Positions 1 through 7,891 are shown, counted from the first letter of the stretch. The stretch: 64,000 nt of DNA from Thermodesulfobacteriota bacterium (GCA_034189135.1 JAXHVO010000021.1:1-64000), one strand, 5' to 3'. Translations and numbers: made by a program. Notes: generated by a model from the sequence alone, not told the origin.

Positions 1-185
1 CTTTAACGAGTTGCCAATGCAAGTAAATTATGCATTTTCTGGAAAATCTTCGTTTTACTTCTATGCGATTTTACATCGTAAATTCAAACAGTTTTCAATT
101 GTCGTTCAGACACTAATTAAAAAATTGATTTTTTGTCAACTATTTTCTTGACAAGTTTTTTGAGGGGGAATTTTCGGCAGAAAAA

Positions 186-277
186 AGGCCATCAACTTTT
201 GAACTTTGGCGAGATCGGAGTTGATGGCCTGGAAAGTGTTCCAGTGGACAAAGCCACTTAGGAACCTTTACTTTTTT
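186..277 (+). terminator. Two consecutive hairpins with T-run (terminator or structured RNA)
   Basis: A perfect 12-bp inverted repeat (arms 186-197 and 219-230, AGGCCATCAACT) is followed at once by a second stem, GTTCC-AGTGG (238-247) pairing with CCACT-TA-GGAAC (254-265). A run of CTTTTTT ends the structure at 277. The second hairpin plus T-run looks like an intrinsic terminator. With the first hairpin it could also be a structured leader for the gene at 321. The rest of bases 1-311 is AT-rich and shows no gene. Confidence 0.5.
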
Positions 278-320
278 CTATCGTATCTTCCCGGAAAAAT
301 CAAGAAAGGAGGTGATTTTA

Positions 321-626
321 TTGAACACAAGCAGCCTTGAAACAACAGACATATTCAGAGGCGCATTCTTTTTATGCATGGGCGGTGATTTAAGTGATAT
401 CCGGTTCAGAACCAATGGAAAACGAATCGCATCTTTTATGTTTACCGGCGCTGATCTGGATAAGCTGGATAAAGATTATATGAACGGCCATGCCCTGGTT
501 AATCCGGTTCAGTTCAGAGAGTCCTTAAATCGTTTGCGTGACATTTTATTTGAAAAACTACGAGATAGCAGGAGATACGAGAATGATAGAAAAAGAAAAA
601 ATCGAACGCATCAAAACCACGGTTGA
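321..626 (+). CDS. DUF5659-like small protein
   Basis: About 101 residues, resembling the DUF5659 family (ETTDIFRGAFFLCMGG near the start, then a short beta-rich stretch with RFRTNGKRIASFMF). The function of the family is unknown to me; members often lie in mobile DNA. The start is taken as TTG at 321: the earlier in-frame GTG at 312 lies inside a near-perfect Shine-Dalgarno (AAAGGAGGTGAT), which sits 7 bases before the TTG. It overlaps the next gene by 44 bases, which suggests translational coupling. The C-terminal tail (RRYENDRKRKNRTHQNHG) is low-complexity and may simply be read from the overlap. Confidence 0.55.
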   Translation: MNTSSLETTDIFRGAFFLCMGGDLSDIRFRTNGKRIASFMFTGADLDKLDKDYMNGHALVNPVQFRESLNRLRDILFEKLRDSRRYENDRKRKNRTHQNHG

Positions 627-945
627 CCTTGCCGCCCTGGTCAGGGCCAAAGGCGTTAAACTCAAGAAAAACGGCAAAAGCTTTTTTGGCCTGTGCCCCT
701 TCCATGACGATCACAATCCATCACTTTCTATCAATCCAACCACAAACTTATGGCAGTGTTTTGGCTGCGGCACAGGCGGTGATGTGATCCGGTTTGTCGA
801 GCTGTTTGACCAGGTGGACTTTAAAGAGGCGGTCGAGATATTGACGGATAACGGTTTTAAAAAGACCGCTGAAAAGGGGTCAAGTCCATTTATGACTTAT
901 TTGGCCAGTAATGATAGGCAATCCAATTATGGCACGACCATTTAG
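583..945 (+). CDS. Short CHC2 zinc-finger (primase-type) protein
   Basis: About 120 residues containing the primase-type CHC2 zinc-binding module: CPFHDDHNPS, then WQCFGCGTGGDVIRF (ligands C-x2-H ... C-x2-C). DnaG normally continues into a TOPRIM domain; here the protein stops about 35 residues after the finger, so it cannot be a complete primase. ATG 583 is preferred over the upstream ATG at 538 because AGGAGA lies just before it and the family homology begins there. It sits between a DUF5659-like gene and a broken REP-associated transposase, so it is probably a mobile-element remnant or a stand-alone nucleic-acid binding finger. Confidence in the domain is high, in the function low. Confidence 0.7.
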   Translation: MIEKEKIERIKTTVDLAALVRAKGVKLKKNGKSFFGLCPFHDDHNPSLSINPTTNLWQCFGCGTGGDVIRFVELFDQVDFKEAVEILTDNGFKKTAEKGSSPFMTYLASNDRQSNYGTTI

Positions 946-1040
946 AATACAATATCCAGATGCATAGTAGCATGTAATGAACCGTGGAAGACGTGGCGAG
1001 GATATTTTTTCAGATGATCAGGACTATATGATGTTTAAGT
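929..1040 (+). pseudogene. REP-associated tyrosine transposase (RAYT/Y1) remnant
   Basis: From ATG 929 the frame reads MARPFRIQYPDA, two consecutive TAG codons (965-970), then HVMNRGRRGEDIFSDDQDYMMF. This matches the family start (MARPLRIEYPGAWYHVMNRGRR), with the W-Y pair replaced by stops. The homology fades after about 1040, and the catalytic HxH and Tyr regions are absent. It overlaps the 3' end of the CHC2 gene in another frame. Bases 1041-1257 hold no recognisable gene and contain the phrase TCCTGTTAATCCTGTC, which is partly repeated near 44.06 kb. Confidence 0.75.
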
Positions 1041-1257
1041 ATTTTATCCGCTGCCTTGATAATGAAGTGCCCTTTACCCTGCAACAAATAAAACAAATGA
1101 ACCACCTATCCAATAAATCCTGTTAATCCTGTCAACATTAGTGGCTTCCAGACATCCACGGTTGAAAGATATGAGTTGATATTTAAATCTCTTTGTTTTA
1201 AAAATATTTCTCATTATTTTCTGCCTTAATTCAGGCTTTTTTTCTAAGGAGGATTTT

Positions 1258-1995
1258 ATGAATGATATCAATGTAAAGGATGAGGCTTCAACTAAATTTA
1301 AGCCTTTTCTGGATGTTGTATTAAACAAATATATGGACAAGATCCATTCCATTCACCTCACGGGGAGTGCATTGACTGAAGATTTTAATCCCCATACCTC
1401 GGATATCAATTCCATCATTGTACTGAATCGAATGGATTTGAAATTTCTTGAAGATTTTGCCCCTCTTGGCAAAAAATTCGGCAAAAAGCAGGTTGCTTCC
1501 CCGCTGATTATGACCCCGGATTATATTTCAACTTCCCTGGATGTTTTCCCGGTTGAATTTCTAACCATAAAACTCCTTCACCATACCGTTTTCGGACAAG
1601 ATATCCTCCAAGACATTGAAATAAACCACTCTGATCTCAGGCATCAGTGTGAAAGTGAGCTGAAAGTGAAATTAATTGAACTCAGGCAGGGATATCTTTC
1701 TTCTTTAGGGAGCAAAAAGTTCCTAGCAGACGGATTCATACGTTCTTTTTCCGGATATATTCCCCTTTTCAGGGGTATCATTGTTCTTTTTGGGAAAGCG
1801 CCTCCCAAAGAAAATGAAGAGGTACTGACCGCTTTGCGGGATGCATCCGGTGTTAATCTCGATGTATTTAAAAAGGTATTGAAAGCTAAAAAAGATAAAA
1901 CAGAGCTTTCCATTGAAACGTTAAACTCCATATTCGAAGACTACTATAGGGCGATCGAACAACTGGGGAATATTACCGATGAAATTAAAGCGTAA
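1258..1995 (+). CDS. Nucleotidyltransferase-fold protein, degenerate active site
   Basis: 245 residues. Residues 35-55 (LTGSALTEDFNPHTSDIN) resemble the GS-x(n)-D-x-D signature of the polymerase-beta-like nucleotidyltransferase fold, and a later acidic strand (TSLDVFPVEF) fits the third carboxylate. The second carboxylate position is Asn (DIN instead of DxD/E), so catalysis may be impaired. The C-terminal half is helical. The start ATG has AAGGAGGA upstream. It overlaps the TPM gene at 1979 by 17 bases, so the two are probably translated together. The substrate is unknown. Confidence 0.65.
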   Translation: MNDINVKDEASTKFKPFLDVVLNKYMDKIHSIHLTGSALTEDFNPHTSDINSIIVLNRMDLKFLEDFAPLGKKFGKKQVASPLIMTPDYISTSLDVFPVEFLTIKLLHHTVFGQDILQDIEINHSDLRHQCESELKVKLIELRQGYLSSLGSKKFLADGFIRSFSGYIPLFRGIIVLFGKAPPKENEEVLTALRDASGVNLDVFKKVLKAKKDKTELSIETLNSIFEDYYRAIEQLGNITDEIKA

Positions 1996-2761
1996 TTTAA
2001 TATATATTCTTTCAATTTTATTTTTATTGCTGTTGACGGCCCAATTTTCCCATGCGGTCAGCATACCGGAAAGCCCCGGCAAACATGTGGTTGACCTTGC
2101 AGATATCATTGATCATCCGATTAAAATCAAACTCAATCAGTACTTAAGAGAACTCCAACTGAAGACCACCGCACAGATTGCGATTCTCACCATTAAAAGT
2201 CTCGAGGGCGGATCAATTGAAGATTTATCCATAACGGTGGCTCATGATAAATGGAAACTCGGCCAAAAAGGAAAGGACAACGGCATATTGCTGCTGGTAT
2301 CCCTCAACGACAGAAAGTACAGAATTGAAGTCGGCTACGGCCTTGAGGGAGTGATTCCGGATAGTTTGGCCGGAAGCATTGGACGCAACTATCTGGTTCC
2401 TTTTTTCAGAAAGGGGGATTATTCCACCGGAATTTATACTGCTGCGGTTGCTTTGGCCAATGAAATCGCCAAAGATTCCGGCGTCACCATCAGCGGAATG
2501 CCACAACCGGGGAAGACCTTTCAACGCACCAAAGAAGATCAGCCCACCGGTTTCTTTGGCAAGATCGTATCCGTTATTTTTTTCGTCATTTTATTTATTC
2601 TGTTTATCAGAAATCCAAGACTGTTTCTCATGCTTTTGCTTTTTTCTTCCATTGGAGGAAGACGCGGAGGCTGGGGAGGCGGAGGCGGTTTCGGTGGAAG
2701 CGGCGGCTTTGGTGGCGGAGGCGGCGGTTTCGGCGGAGGCGGCGCTTCAGGGGGATGGTAA
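1979..2761 (+). CDS. TPM-domain (YgcG-type) membrane protein
   Basis: 260 residues: signal peptide (about 1-26, ending FSHA), TPM domain (about 30-165, with VVDLADIIDHP, LSITVAHDKWKLG and NGILLLVSLNDRKYRIEVGYGLEG), a TM helix (about 195-220), and a glycine-rich tail (GGWGGGGGFGGSGG-type) typical of the family. TPM proteins are exported or membrane-anchored, and some have phosphatase activity; several are linked to respiratory-complex or photosystem upkeep. The tail and the pairing with lemA downstream are the classic arrangement. The start overlaps the preceding gene. Confidence 0.88.
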   Translation: MKLKRNLIYILSILFLLLLTAQFSHAVSIPESPGKHVVDLADIIDHPIKIKLNQYLRELQLKTTAQIAILTIKSLEGGSIEDLSITVAHDKWKLGQKGKDNGILLLVSLNDRKYRIEVGYGLEGVIPDSLAGSIGRNYLVPFFRKGDYSTGIYTAAVALANEIAKDSGVTISGMPQPGKTFQRTKEDQPTGFFGKIVSVIFFVILFILFIRNPRLFLMLLLFSSIGGRRGGWGGGGGFGGSGGFGGGGGGFGGGGASGGW

Positions 2762-3018
2762 GATCATAATGATTCGAGGGTTCAGGTGTTCGAGTGATCC
2801 GCCACAGAACAGGCGGATAAAACTGCTTAAGAATTAAAAGTTTAGTAAAGGTACTATGTAACCATTTACGGCTTGAAACTCGAAATTGAAAAGTAGAAAT
2901 TCGGGAAACATGAAAACTAAATTTCCAATCTCAACTTTCTAATTTCAACGTACTGTGAACGCTTACAATCAATCAATCTGGAAGAAAACCATTTTAAAAT
3001 ACCTTTATGGAGGTTTCT

Positions 3019-3597
3019 ATGTCAACTGGAACAAAAATCATTCTAATCATATTCGGTGTATTTCTCTTGCTTGCCTTGCTGGTGGGCGGAAAACTGATCA
3101 GCGGGTATAACACCGTCATTTCCATGGACGAAAATGTTAAGGGAAAGTGGGCCCAGGTGGAAAATCAGCTCAAGCGAAGGTATGACCTTATTCCCAATCT
3201 GGTTGAAACAGTTAAGGGCTATGCCAAACACGAAAAAGAGCTGTTTGAAAATATTGCAGAAGCCAGAACCAAGTACTTTCAGGCCAAAGGTGTAAAAGAT
3301 AAGGTGGCAGGCGCCAATCGTCTTGAAGGTGTACTGTCAAGGCTGCTCCTTTTGCAGGAAAGATATCCGGACCTAAAGGCAAACCAGTCGTTTCTCAAGC
3401 TCCAGGACAGCCTTGAAGGAACCGAAAACAGAATTGCGGTTGAAAGGAAAAGATACAACGATGCGGTTCAGATCTTAAATACATACATCCGAACATTTTT
3501 CGGCAGATTCTTTGCCGCATTTGCCAACGTCTCAAAAGCAGAATACTATGAAATTCCTGAAGCTGAAAAGGCCGCACCCAAAGTGAAATTTGAATAA
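3019..3597 (+). CDS. lemA: LemA family membrane protein
   Basis: 192 residues: one N-terminal TM helix (about 6-27), then the LemA helical domain with the signature MDENVKGKWAQVENQLKRRYDLIPNLVETVKGYA and LKLQDSLEGTENRIAVERKRYNDAVQ. ATG 3019 is chosen because the upstream in-frame ATG at 3007 forms part of the Shine-Dalgarno (TGGAGGT), 5 bases before 3019. LemA proteins are envelope proteins of uncertain function that are repeatedly encoded next to TPM proteins, as here on both sides. The 257-base gap before it contains a hairpin-rich, repeat-like segment (2855-2975). Confidence 0.92.
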   Translation: MSTGTKIILIIFGVFLLLALLVGGKLISGYNTVISMDENVKGKWAQVENQLKRRYDLIPNLVETVKGYAKHEKELFENIAEARTKYFQAKGVKDKVAGANRLEGVLSRLLLLQERYPDLKANQSFLKLQDSLEGTENRIAVERKRYNDAVQILNTYIRTFFGRFFAAFANVSKAEYYEIPEAEKAAPKVKFE

Positions 3598-3755
3598 ATG
3601 TAACTAATCACGTCGTCAGGCTGAAGCTGTTTAGACTGAAGGCTGAAGGGGAAAAAACACGATTTCTGTATGTTGACGAAAATATCTGATTTCCATGACA
3701 ACCTTCTTTCTTAAACCTAAAATCTGAGTAGTTACTACAAAGAATACAAGGTCAA

Positions 3756-5414
3756 ATGAAGAAATATTTTCTCATTTTCTTTATCTGTATCCTCGGAGCG
3801 GTTCTTTATACCCTCTATTTTCATCAAATACTTTTTCCACTCCAAAACATTGACTTTAAGCACAGGCCGGCCGGTAATGCCCATCTTTTTGACTACGCCA
3901 ATATACTTCAAGATGTGGAAGAATATTCAAATAACTATCTAAAAACGATTAATGATCGTTATAAGATAGAAACGCTTATGGTAAGCATTCCCTCCCTTAA
4001 CCACCTGAGAACTGTTGGGGAAGCGGCTGTGGAGATATTAAACAACTGGAAAATCGGAAAAGATGATAATGGCAGAGGAATCCTCCTGCTGCTGGCAGAT
4101 AAAGAAAAACAGGTTAAACTTGAAGTATCGTATGAACTGGAAGACGTATTTACCGATATTTTCTGCGGCTATGTGGAAGACAAACAGCTTGGACCCTATT
4201 TTTTAGCTGGACAACTGGGCACCGGCCTGCTGGCAGTCATGGAAGAAATAGAAAACCGCGCTCAAATAAAACACCAGGGTAAATATAACGTCCATTCAAT
4301 TTCACGGTTGGATGGTATTCTGCTTTCAGGAGGTGCAGGGGCCACACAAAAGTTACTCGAGTTTAACAAAGAGACTGTGCAAACAGGCAACGCTTTTTTT
4401 CCGGCCGGAAAAACCCCTGCGCAAGCATGGGAGACCCTGCTAAACAGCTGGCGCATGAAGTCCCGCAACCCGAACCTGGAAATATATACCCACGTCACCC
4501 GACTGGCTTACAGGGATTTTCAAAACCTTCCGGATTCCCGATATGAAGAAGATGTAAAAACCTACGGGAAAAAACCCTATGAGGTCATTGGCAATAATCA
4601 TTATGCGGTCATTTTTTTCGGGAATAAAACCGGATGGGAAAATGCCCCCTTCTTATTCTGCAGGACTTCTGAAGGATGGCAGTTTGATATCGTCCATCAA
4701 CGCAAGTATATCCGCATGGGCCCCAACCCCAAATGGGGGATTGAACGCACCAACCATCCCTATATCGATCTGTTAGCAAAATGCCCTTATTGGATGGGTC
4801 AGGACATCCCCCTTGAAAAACAGGATAAATATCGAACGATCGATGATAAACAAATTGCCGGGCAGATCAAAAGGCTTGAAAAGAAATATCAAACCAATCC
4901 CGCTGACATCGGTTTACTGATTGAACTGGGTAGGTTATATACCATTACGTCTATGGGCTTAAAAAGCATTCCTATTTTGAAAAAGGCGAAACAGTTTAAC
5001 CCTGACCACCCGCTTCCGTATAAATATCTTGCCATTCGCTATGTGGACAGTACTTACCAGTACCGTAAAGCCATACAAGAGATGAAAGCCTATGTAAAAT
5101 TAAAACCGGACGATGTCTTTGGGCGAAATTTTTTGGGTTATGTTTATTTTTGCCTAAAAAAATATCACCCGGCCATTACTGAATTCAATAAAGCCGTGGA
5201 GCTGAAAAAAGACAATTGTTACGCTTTTTGCAAATTATCAAGATGTTATGGTTTGCTTCATCTCAATAAATCTAGATCCGTAATGCCTATTTCAACCCAC
5301 AGCAACAAGCAACTTACCATTGAAATGCAGCAAAAAGCCCAACAGACGGTGACACCGGATGCAAGAAGAATCACCTGGTTGAAATCGTGGCTGAGAAAAA
5401 ATAAGCTGTTATAG
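3756..5414 (+). CDS. TPM domain-TPR fusion protein
   Basis: 552 residues: N-terminal signal or anchor (about 4-24), a TPM domain (about 40-170: HLFDYANILQDVEEYS, NNWKIGKDDNGRGILLLLADKEKQVKLEVSYELEDVF), a middle region of unknown fold (about 225-360), then three or four TPR-like repeats (about 380-500: LIELGRLYTITSMGLKSIPI, PYKYLAIRYVDSTYQYRKAI, GRNFLGYVYFCLKKYHPAI). The TPM part likely faces the periplasm, and the TPRs suggest protein scaffolding. It is the second TPM protein in the cluster with lemA. The fusion is unusual; no enzymatic function can be assigned. Confidence 0.8.
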   Translation: MKKYFLIFFICILGAVLYTLYFHQILFPLQNIDFKHRPAGNAHLFDYANILQDVEEYSNNYLKTINDRYKIETLMVSIPSLNHLRTVGEAAVEILNNWKIGKDDNGRGILLLLADKEKQVKLEVSYELEDVFTDIFCGYVEDKQLGPYFLAGQLGTGLLAVMEEIENRAQIKHQGKYNVHSISRLDGILLSGGAGATQKLLEFNKETVQTGNAFFPAGKTPAQAWETLLNSWRMKSRNPNLEIYTHVTRLAYRDFQNLPDSRYEEDVKTYGKKPYEVIGNNHYAVIFFGNKTGWENAPFLFCRTSEGWQFDIVHQRKYIRMGPNPKWGIERTNHPYIDLLAKCPYWMGQDIPLEKQDKYRTIDDKQIAGQIKRLEKKYQTNPADIGLLIELGRLYTITSMGLKSIPILKKAKQFNPDHPLPYKYLAIRYVDSTYQYRKAIQEMKAYVKLKPDDVFGRNFLGYVYFCLKKYHPAITEFNKAVELKKDNCYAFCKLSRCYGLLHLNKSRSVMPISTHSNKQLTIEMQQKAQQTVTPDARRITWLKSWLRKNKLL

Positions 5415-5442
5415 CAGACCTGTCTAAACGCGGATGTACAAA

Positions 5443-5480
5443 TAAAAAAGGGCACCTCAAGTTGAAGTGCCCTTTTTTTG
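5443..5480. terminator. Bidirectional intrinsic terminator
   Basis: AAAAAAGGGCAC, a short loop, then GTGCCCTTTTTTT forms a GC-rich stem flanked by A-run and T-run. It separates the plus-strand TPM-TPR gene (ends 5414) from the minus-strand rhodanese gene (ends 5495) and can serve both. Confidence 0.9.
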
Positions 5481-5494
5481 AATAATGGGGGGGG

Positions 5495-5929
5495 TTATTC
5501 AATCGGATATCCGGCTTTTTCCCAAGCCTTCCAACCACCAGCCATATTTTTGACGTTTTTGTATCCCATTCGACAAAGGGTACAGGTTGCCAGGCATCCC
5601 CGTCCTCCGCTCTTGCAGTACATGGCAATTTTGGCATTCTTGTCGGGGATTTTTTTAGCAATCTTAAACTCCAGCAAGCCCCTGGGGATATTCATTGCCC
5701 CGGGGATATGTCCCATTTTAAACTCCTTTTTTGTCCGACAGTCCAAAAAAATATATCCGCCTTTGTCTAGTAGGCCTTTGGCTTCAGAGACCGATACCTC
5801 ACAAATATTTTTTTTGGCTTCGGCCACAAGCTCTTTGGCTGTCATATCCTTGGCCACCGCAACAGGAGCGGTCAGAGCCAAGGTTGAAACTATAGCCAGT
5901 ACAAATACAAACAGAATACTTTTTTTCAT
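5495..5929 (-). CDS. Exported rhodanese-like domain protein
   Basis: 144 residues: signal peptide (about 1-26, ending VAVAKD), then a single rhodanese domain with FLDCRTKKEFKMGHIPGAMNIP and active-site loop CKSGGRG, where the first Cys would carry a persulfide. An extra CxxxC (CLATCTLC) lies just downstream. Periplasmic single-domain rhodaneses move sulfane sulfur or serve in redox metabolism. AAAGGAGG lies 7 bases before the ATG. It lies 160 bases downstream of the multiheme cytochrome on the same strand with no visible terminator between, so it is probably in the same sigma-54-controlled unit. Confidence 0.9.
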   Translation of the reverse strand: MKKSILFVFVLAIVSTLALTAPVAVAKDMTAKELVAEAKKNICEVSVSEAKGLLDKGGYIFLDCRTKKEFKMGHIPGAMNIPRGLLEFKIAKKIPDKNAKIAMYCKSGGRGCLATCTLCRMGYKNVKNMAGGWKAWEKAGYPIE

Positions 5930-6090
5930 GGCATTTCCTCCTTTAATCCTTAAGTGTGAAGACCATTTGCCGGCAGATACCTTGAGACGATATCACTAAA
6001 TGTCTGTTTGCCATTATCTTCCGGTATTGAATCATTATCGATCATTTCGCTGATTCAAAAACCTGCGGTAAAAGCCGGGTGTAGCTCTTT

Positions 6091-7209
6091 TTACTCATTT
6101 CTCCTTTTAGGGGGAATCAGATGTTTGGGCACAATCACATTTTTGTTCGCCTTTACATATTTTCTTTTCACATCCTTTTTAAGCAGAAACAGTTCTTTAT
6201 TTCCATGACAGGCATTGCACGTTTTGTTTTGCGGCGTCTGTCTTCTTATATTATGCGGCGTAGCCAGTTTCCACGTGGGAAGTCTATCAAAGTTTTTCAA
6301 TCCACGCTTGACATAAAACTTAAAGGTATCCTGATCCACCGGGATATGACGAACCGTAACAAAACTTTCGGGTCTTTTTTCCGATTTCGCGGGATTCAGA
6401 CCGATCTTGAATTGCATGTCTGACGACTTGGTTTTAAAGAACTTAAGGCCTTTTTTATCCTTTCCAACATGACAGGCATAACAGTTTTTGTAGGGCTGTG
6501 AATGACAAACATTACAGCTCACCTGATCTTTATGAATCCAATGGTTTTTAACATTTTGCGCTTTTGCGTCATAGATCGCCTGATGGCAATCCAAACATTT
6601 GGGACCGTTTTCCACCTCATAACGATTCGCATAATCCTTGCCATCCCCGTGCATTTCATCTGCTTTGTGGCACTTATTGCATTTAAAATATTTTTCTTTA
6701 TGTATATCCGGTTTAAATCCCTTATTTTCACCGAGATACTCTTTTCCGACCCGGCTTCCGTGACAAGCCGTACAGACTTCCTGCATCGGAGGTCTTTTCT
6801 GGAACAGGTGTCCTTCCAGTAATCCTCCTTCCACCGAATCAGGACGGCTGATATGGCATTGCCCGCAACTGCTGTGGCAGGCACTGCAATGACCCTCTCT
6901 GGCCGCATTTACCTTTTGGTGGACCGGCTTGTCCGTATTCGCCCTGGCGTCTATTATTTTCTTAAAAGGAGACAGGCTAATGTGAAGGCTGGTTTTATAG
7001 TTTTCTGCAATCTCTTCATGGCATGCACCGCAACTTTCTGACGGATCAGGAAAGGATGGATCTTTGGCTACTCCTTTGTGGGCTTTACGCCAGTCAGGTT
7101 CGTCTGGATTACCACCATGGCATTCCTGACATTCAATCTCACCATGATTTTCATCTTCGGCTATTTCGCTGTCCACAAAGAGCTTTTCGTGCGGAGCCAA
7201 CGGCTCCAC
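6091..7209 (-). CDS. Multiheme cytochrome c, main part (10 CxxCH) after in-frame TGA
   Basis: 372 residues from GTG 7209, with ten CxxCH heme sites: CQECH, CGACH, CSACH, CGQCH, CTACH, CNKCH, CLDCH, CNVCH, CYACH and CNACH. It has no signal peptide of its own, yet heme attachment requires export. The signal peptide and an eleventh site (CFTCH) are in the same frame immediately upstream, separated only by one TGA (7219-7221) and three codons. The two parts therefore almost certainly form one 447-codon undecaheme protein. The GTG lies inside a hairpin stem and is a doubtful start. Possible explanations are selenocysteine or stop readthrough, a recent nonsense mutation, or a sequencing error. It probably acts as a periplasmic or outer-surface electron carrier; the partner is unknown. 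Confidence 0.8.
   Translation of the reverse strand: MEPLAPHEKLFVDSEIAEDENHGEIECQECHGGNPDEPDWRKAHKGVAKDPSFPDPSESCGACHEEIAENYKTSLHISLSPFKKIIDARANTDKPVHQKVNAAREGHCSACHSSCGQCHISRPDSVEGGLLEGHLFQKRPPMQEVCTACHGSRVGKEYLGENKGFKPDIHKEKYFKCNKCHKADEMHGDGKDYANRYEVENGPKCLDCHQAIYDAKAQNVKNHWIHKDQVSCNVCHSQPYKNCYACHVGKDKKGLKFFKTKSSDMQFKIGLNPAKSEKRPESFVTVRHIPVDQDTFKFYVKRGLKNFDRLPTWKLATPHNIRRQTPQNKTCNACHGNKELFLLKKDVKRKYVKANKNVIVPKHLIPPKRRNE
7191..7209 (-). promoter_or_regulatory. SECIS-like hairpin just after the in-frame TGA
   Basis: On the minus strand the TGA is followed by nine bases and then GTGGAGCC-GTT-GGCTCCGC, an 8-bp stem (one U-G pair) with a GUU loop. The loop begins 17 bases after the TGA and starts with G. 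These features meet the general bacterial SECIS model (loop roughly 16-37 bases after UGA, G at loop position 1 or 2). The stem also covers the GTG at 7209. It could be a chance product of GC-rich codons. Confidence 0.35.
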
Positions 7210-7218
7210 CGCTCCACC

Positions 7219-7434
7219 TCATCCCTCTCCTTTCGTTTCTGCTGAAGCTCCGGGCTTACCTTTATTGACTTTAGCAATCTCTCTGGTGATCTTTATCAAC
7301 TTTCGTGCATTTGTATGGCAGGTGAAACAGTAATTCTCCTTCTCTGCCGATCGGGCCCCCGGGCTGCTATAAAGCAATAAAAGGGAAACAGCAAAGACCA
7401 ACCCCAAACAAATGACAACTCTAATGGCTTTCAT
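7219..7434 (-). CDS. N-terminal part of the multiheme cytochrome c (signal peptide, first heme)
   Basis: 71 residues: hydrophobic signal peptide (about 1-29, ending GARSAEKEN), one heme site CFTCH, a charged helix, then a small linker (GKPGASAETKGEG) ending at TGA. The stop is in frame with the ten-heme segment that begins three codons later (GGA, then VEPLAPHEK). ATG 7434 follows AAGGAGCAAGACC. Alone it would be a monoheme peptide, which seems unlikely. The glycine-rich codons on both sides of the TGA would also fit a single GGA-to-TGA change. Confidence 0.75.
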   Translation of the reverse strand: MKAIRVVICLGLVFAVSLLLLYSSPGARSAEKENYCFTCHTNARKLIKITREIAKVNKGKPGASAETKGEG

Positions 7435-7543
7435 GGTCTTGCTCCTTAATTTTCATACTTCAATTATTCTTGGCATCAATTTTACCCCTCAAACAATCCT
7501 CCTTTACCCTTATCACCTCCTTTATGCTTTAAACCAGGTCCCA

Positions 7544-7891
7544 TCAGCGGCTATACTTGAATCCAGGCATATGAAACCGAGGTTCGTTTAGCTTCTTAGA
7601 CAAATATGCCGCCACTATCTGGTCTATCTCTCCGGCAATGCCGGTGGTTAAATGGATCTTTGCACTCTGAAGCATGTGGTAAAGCAAATCACTGATTCCG
7701 CTGCATATAATGGTTTTAACTTTCAGCTTTTGCAAAATTGCCGCGCGTTCCGTTATGGACAACTGATCCAGATAGATCTCACTTCTTTCTATTTCTTTGC
7801 TATGGTCAATATCCACCAACAAGAGCCGGGTACATGAATCAAACACCGGCGAAACCCTTGATTGAAAAATGGGAATCGCAATTCTAACCAT
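7544..7891 (-). CDS. NifX/NifB-domain (dinitrogenase Fe-Mo cofactor biosynthesis) family protein
   Basis: 115 residues matching the NifX/NafY-type cofactor-binding family: start VRIAIPIFQSRVSPVFDSCTRLLLVDID, then TIICSGISDLLYHMLQ and the C-terminal GEIDQIVAAYLSKKL. Family members bind metal clusters or precursors. In anaerobic deltaproteobacteria, short versions occur far from nitrogenase, so no role in nitrogen fixation is claimed. A consensus sigma-54 promoter lies about 90 bases upstream, and the cytochrome begins 110 bases downstream, so it is probably the first gene of the unit. That gap holds two Shine-Dalgarno-like motifs and a possible 20-codon ORF that I do not consider convincing. 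Confidence 0.85.
   Translation of the reverse strand: MVRIAIPIFQSRVSPVFDSCTRLLLVDIDHSKEIERSEIYLDQLSITERAAILQKLKVKTIICSGISDLLYHMLQSAKIHLTTGIAGEIDQIVAAYLSKKLNEPRFHMPGFKYSR

Noticed and set aside
312-320. GTG 312 as start of the DUF5659-like gene
   Set aside because: The GTG is part of the Shine-Dalgarno AAAGGAGGTGAT; TTG 321 is correctly spaced from it.
929-945. TGGCACG near 930 as part of a sigma-54 promoter
   Set aside because: There is no TTGC element at the right spacing, and the sequence encodes the RAYT start.
2379-2837. Plus-strand frame overlapping the TPM gene with a Glu/Ala-rich tail
   Set aside because: It is the shifted reading of the Gly-codon repeats of the TPM protein tail.
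5478-5999. Plus-strand 173-codon frame opposite the rhodanese gene
   Set aside because: It is antisense to a well-supported exported rhodanese and has no family similarity.
6519-6908. Second minus-strand frame inside the multiheme cytochrome
   Set aside because: It is a shifted-frame shadow; the heme motifs are in the other frame.
7440-7543. 20-codon frame starting MGPGLKHKGG between the NifX-like and cytochrome genes
   Set aside because: Very short, no clear ribosome site, and Gly/Lys content follows from Shine-Dalgarno-like GGAGG repeats.
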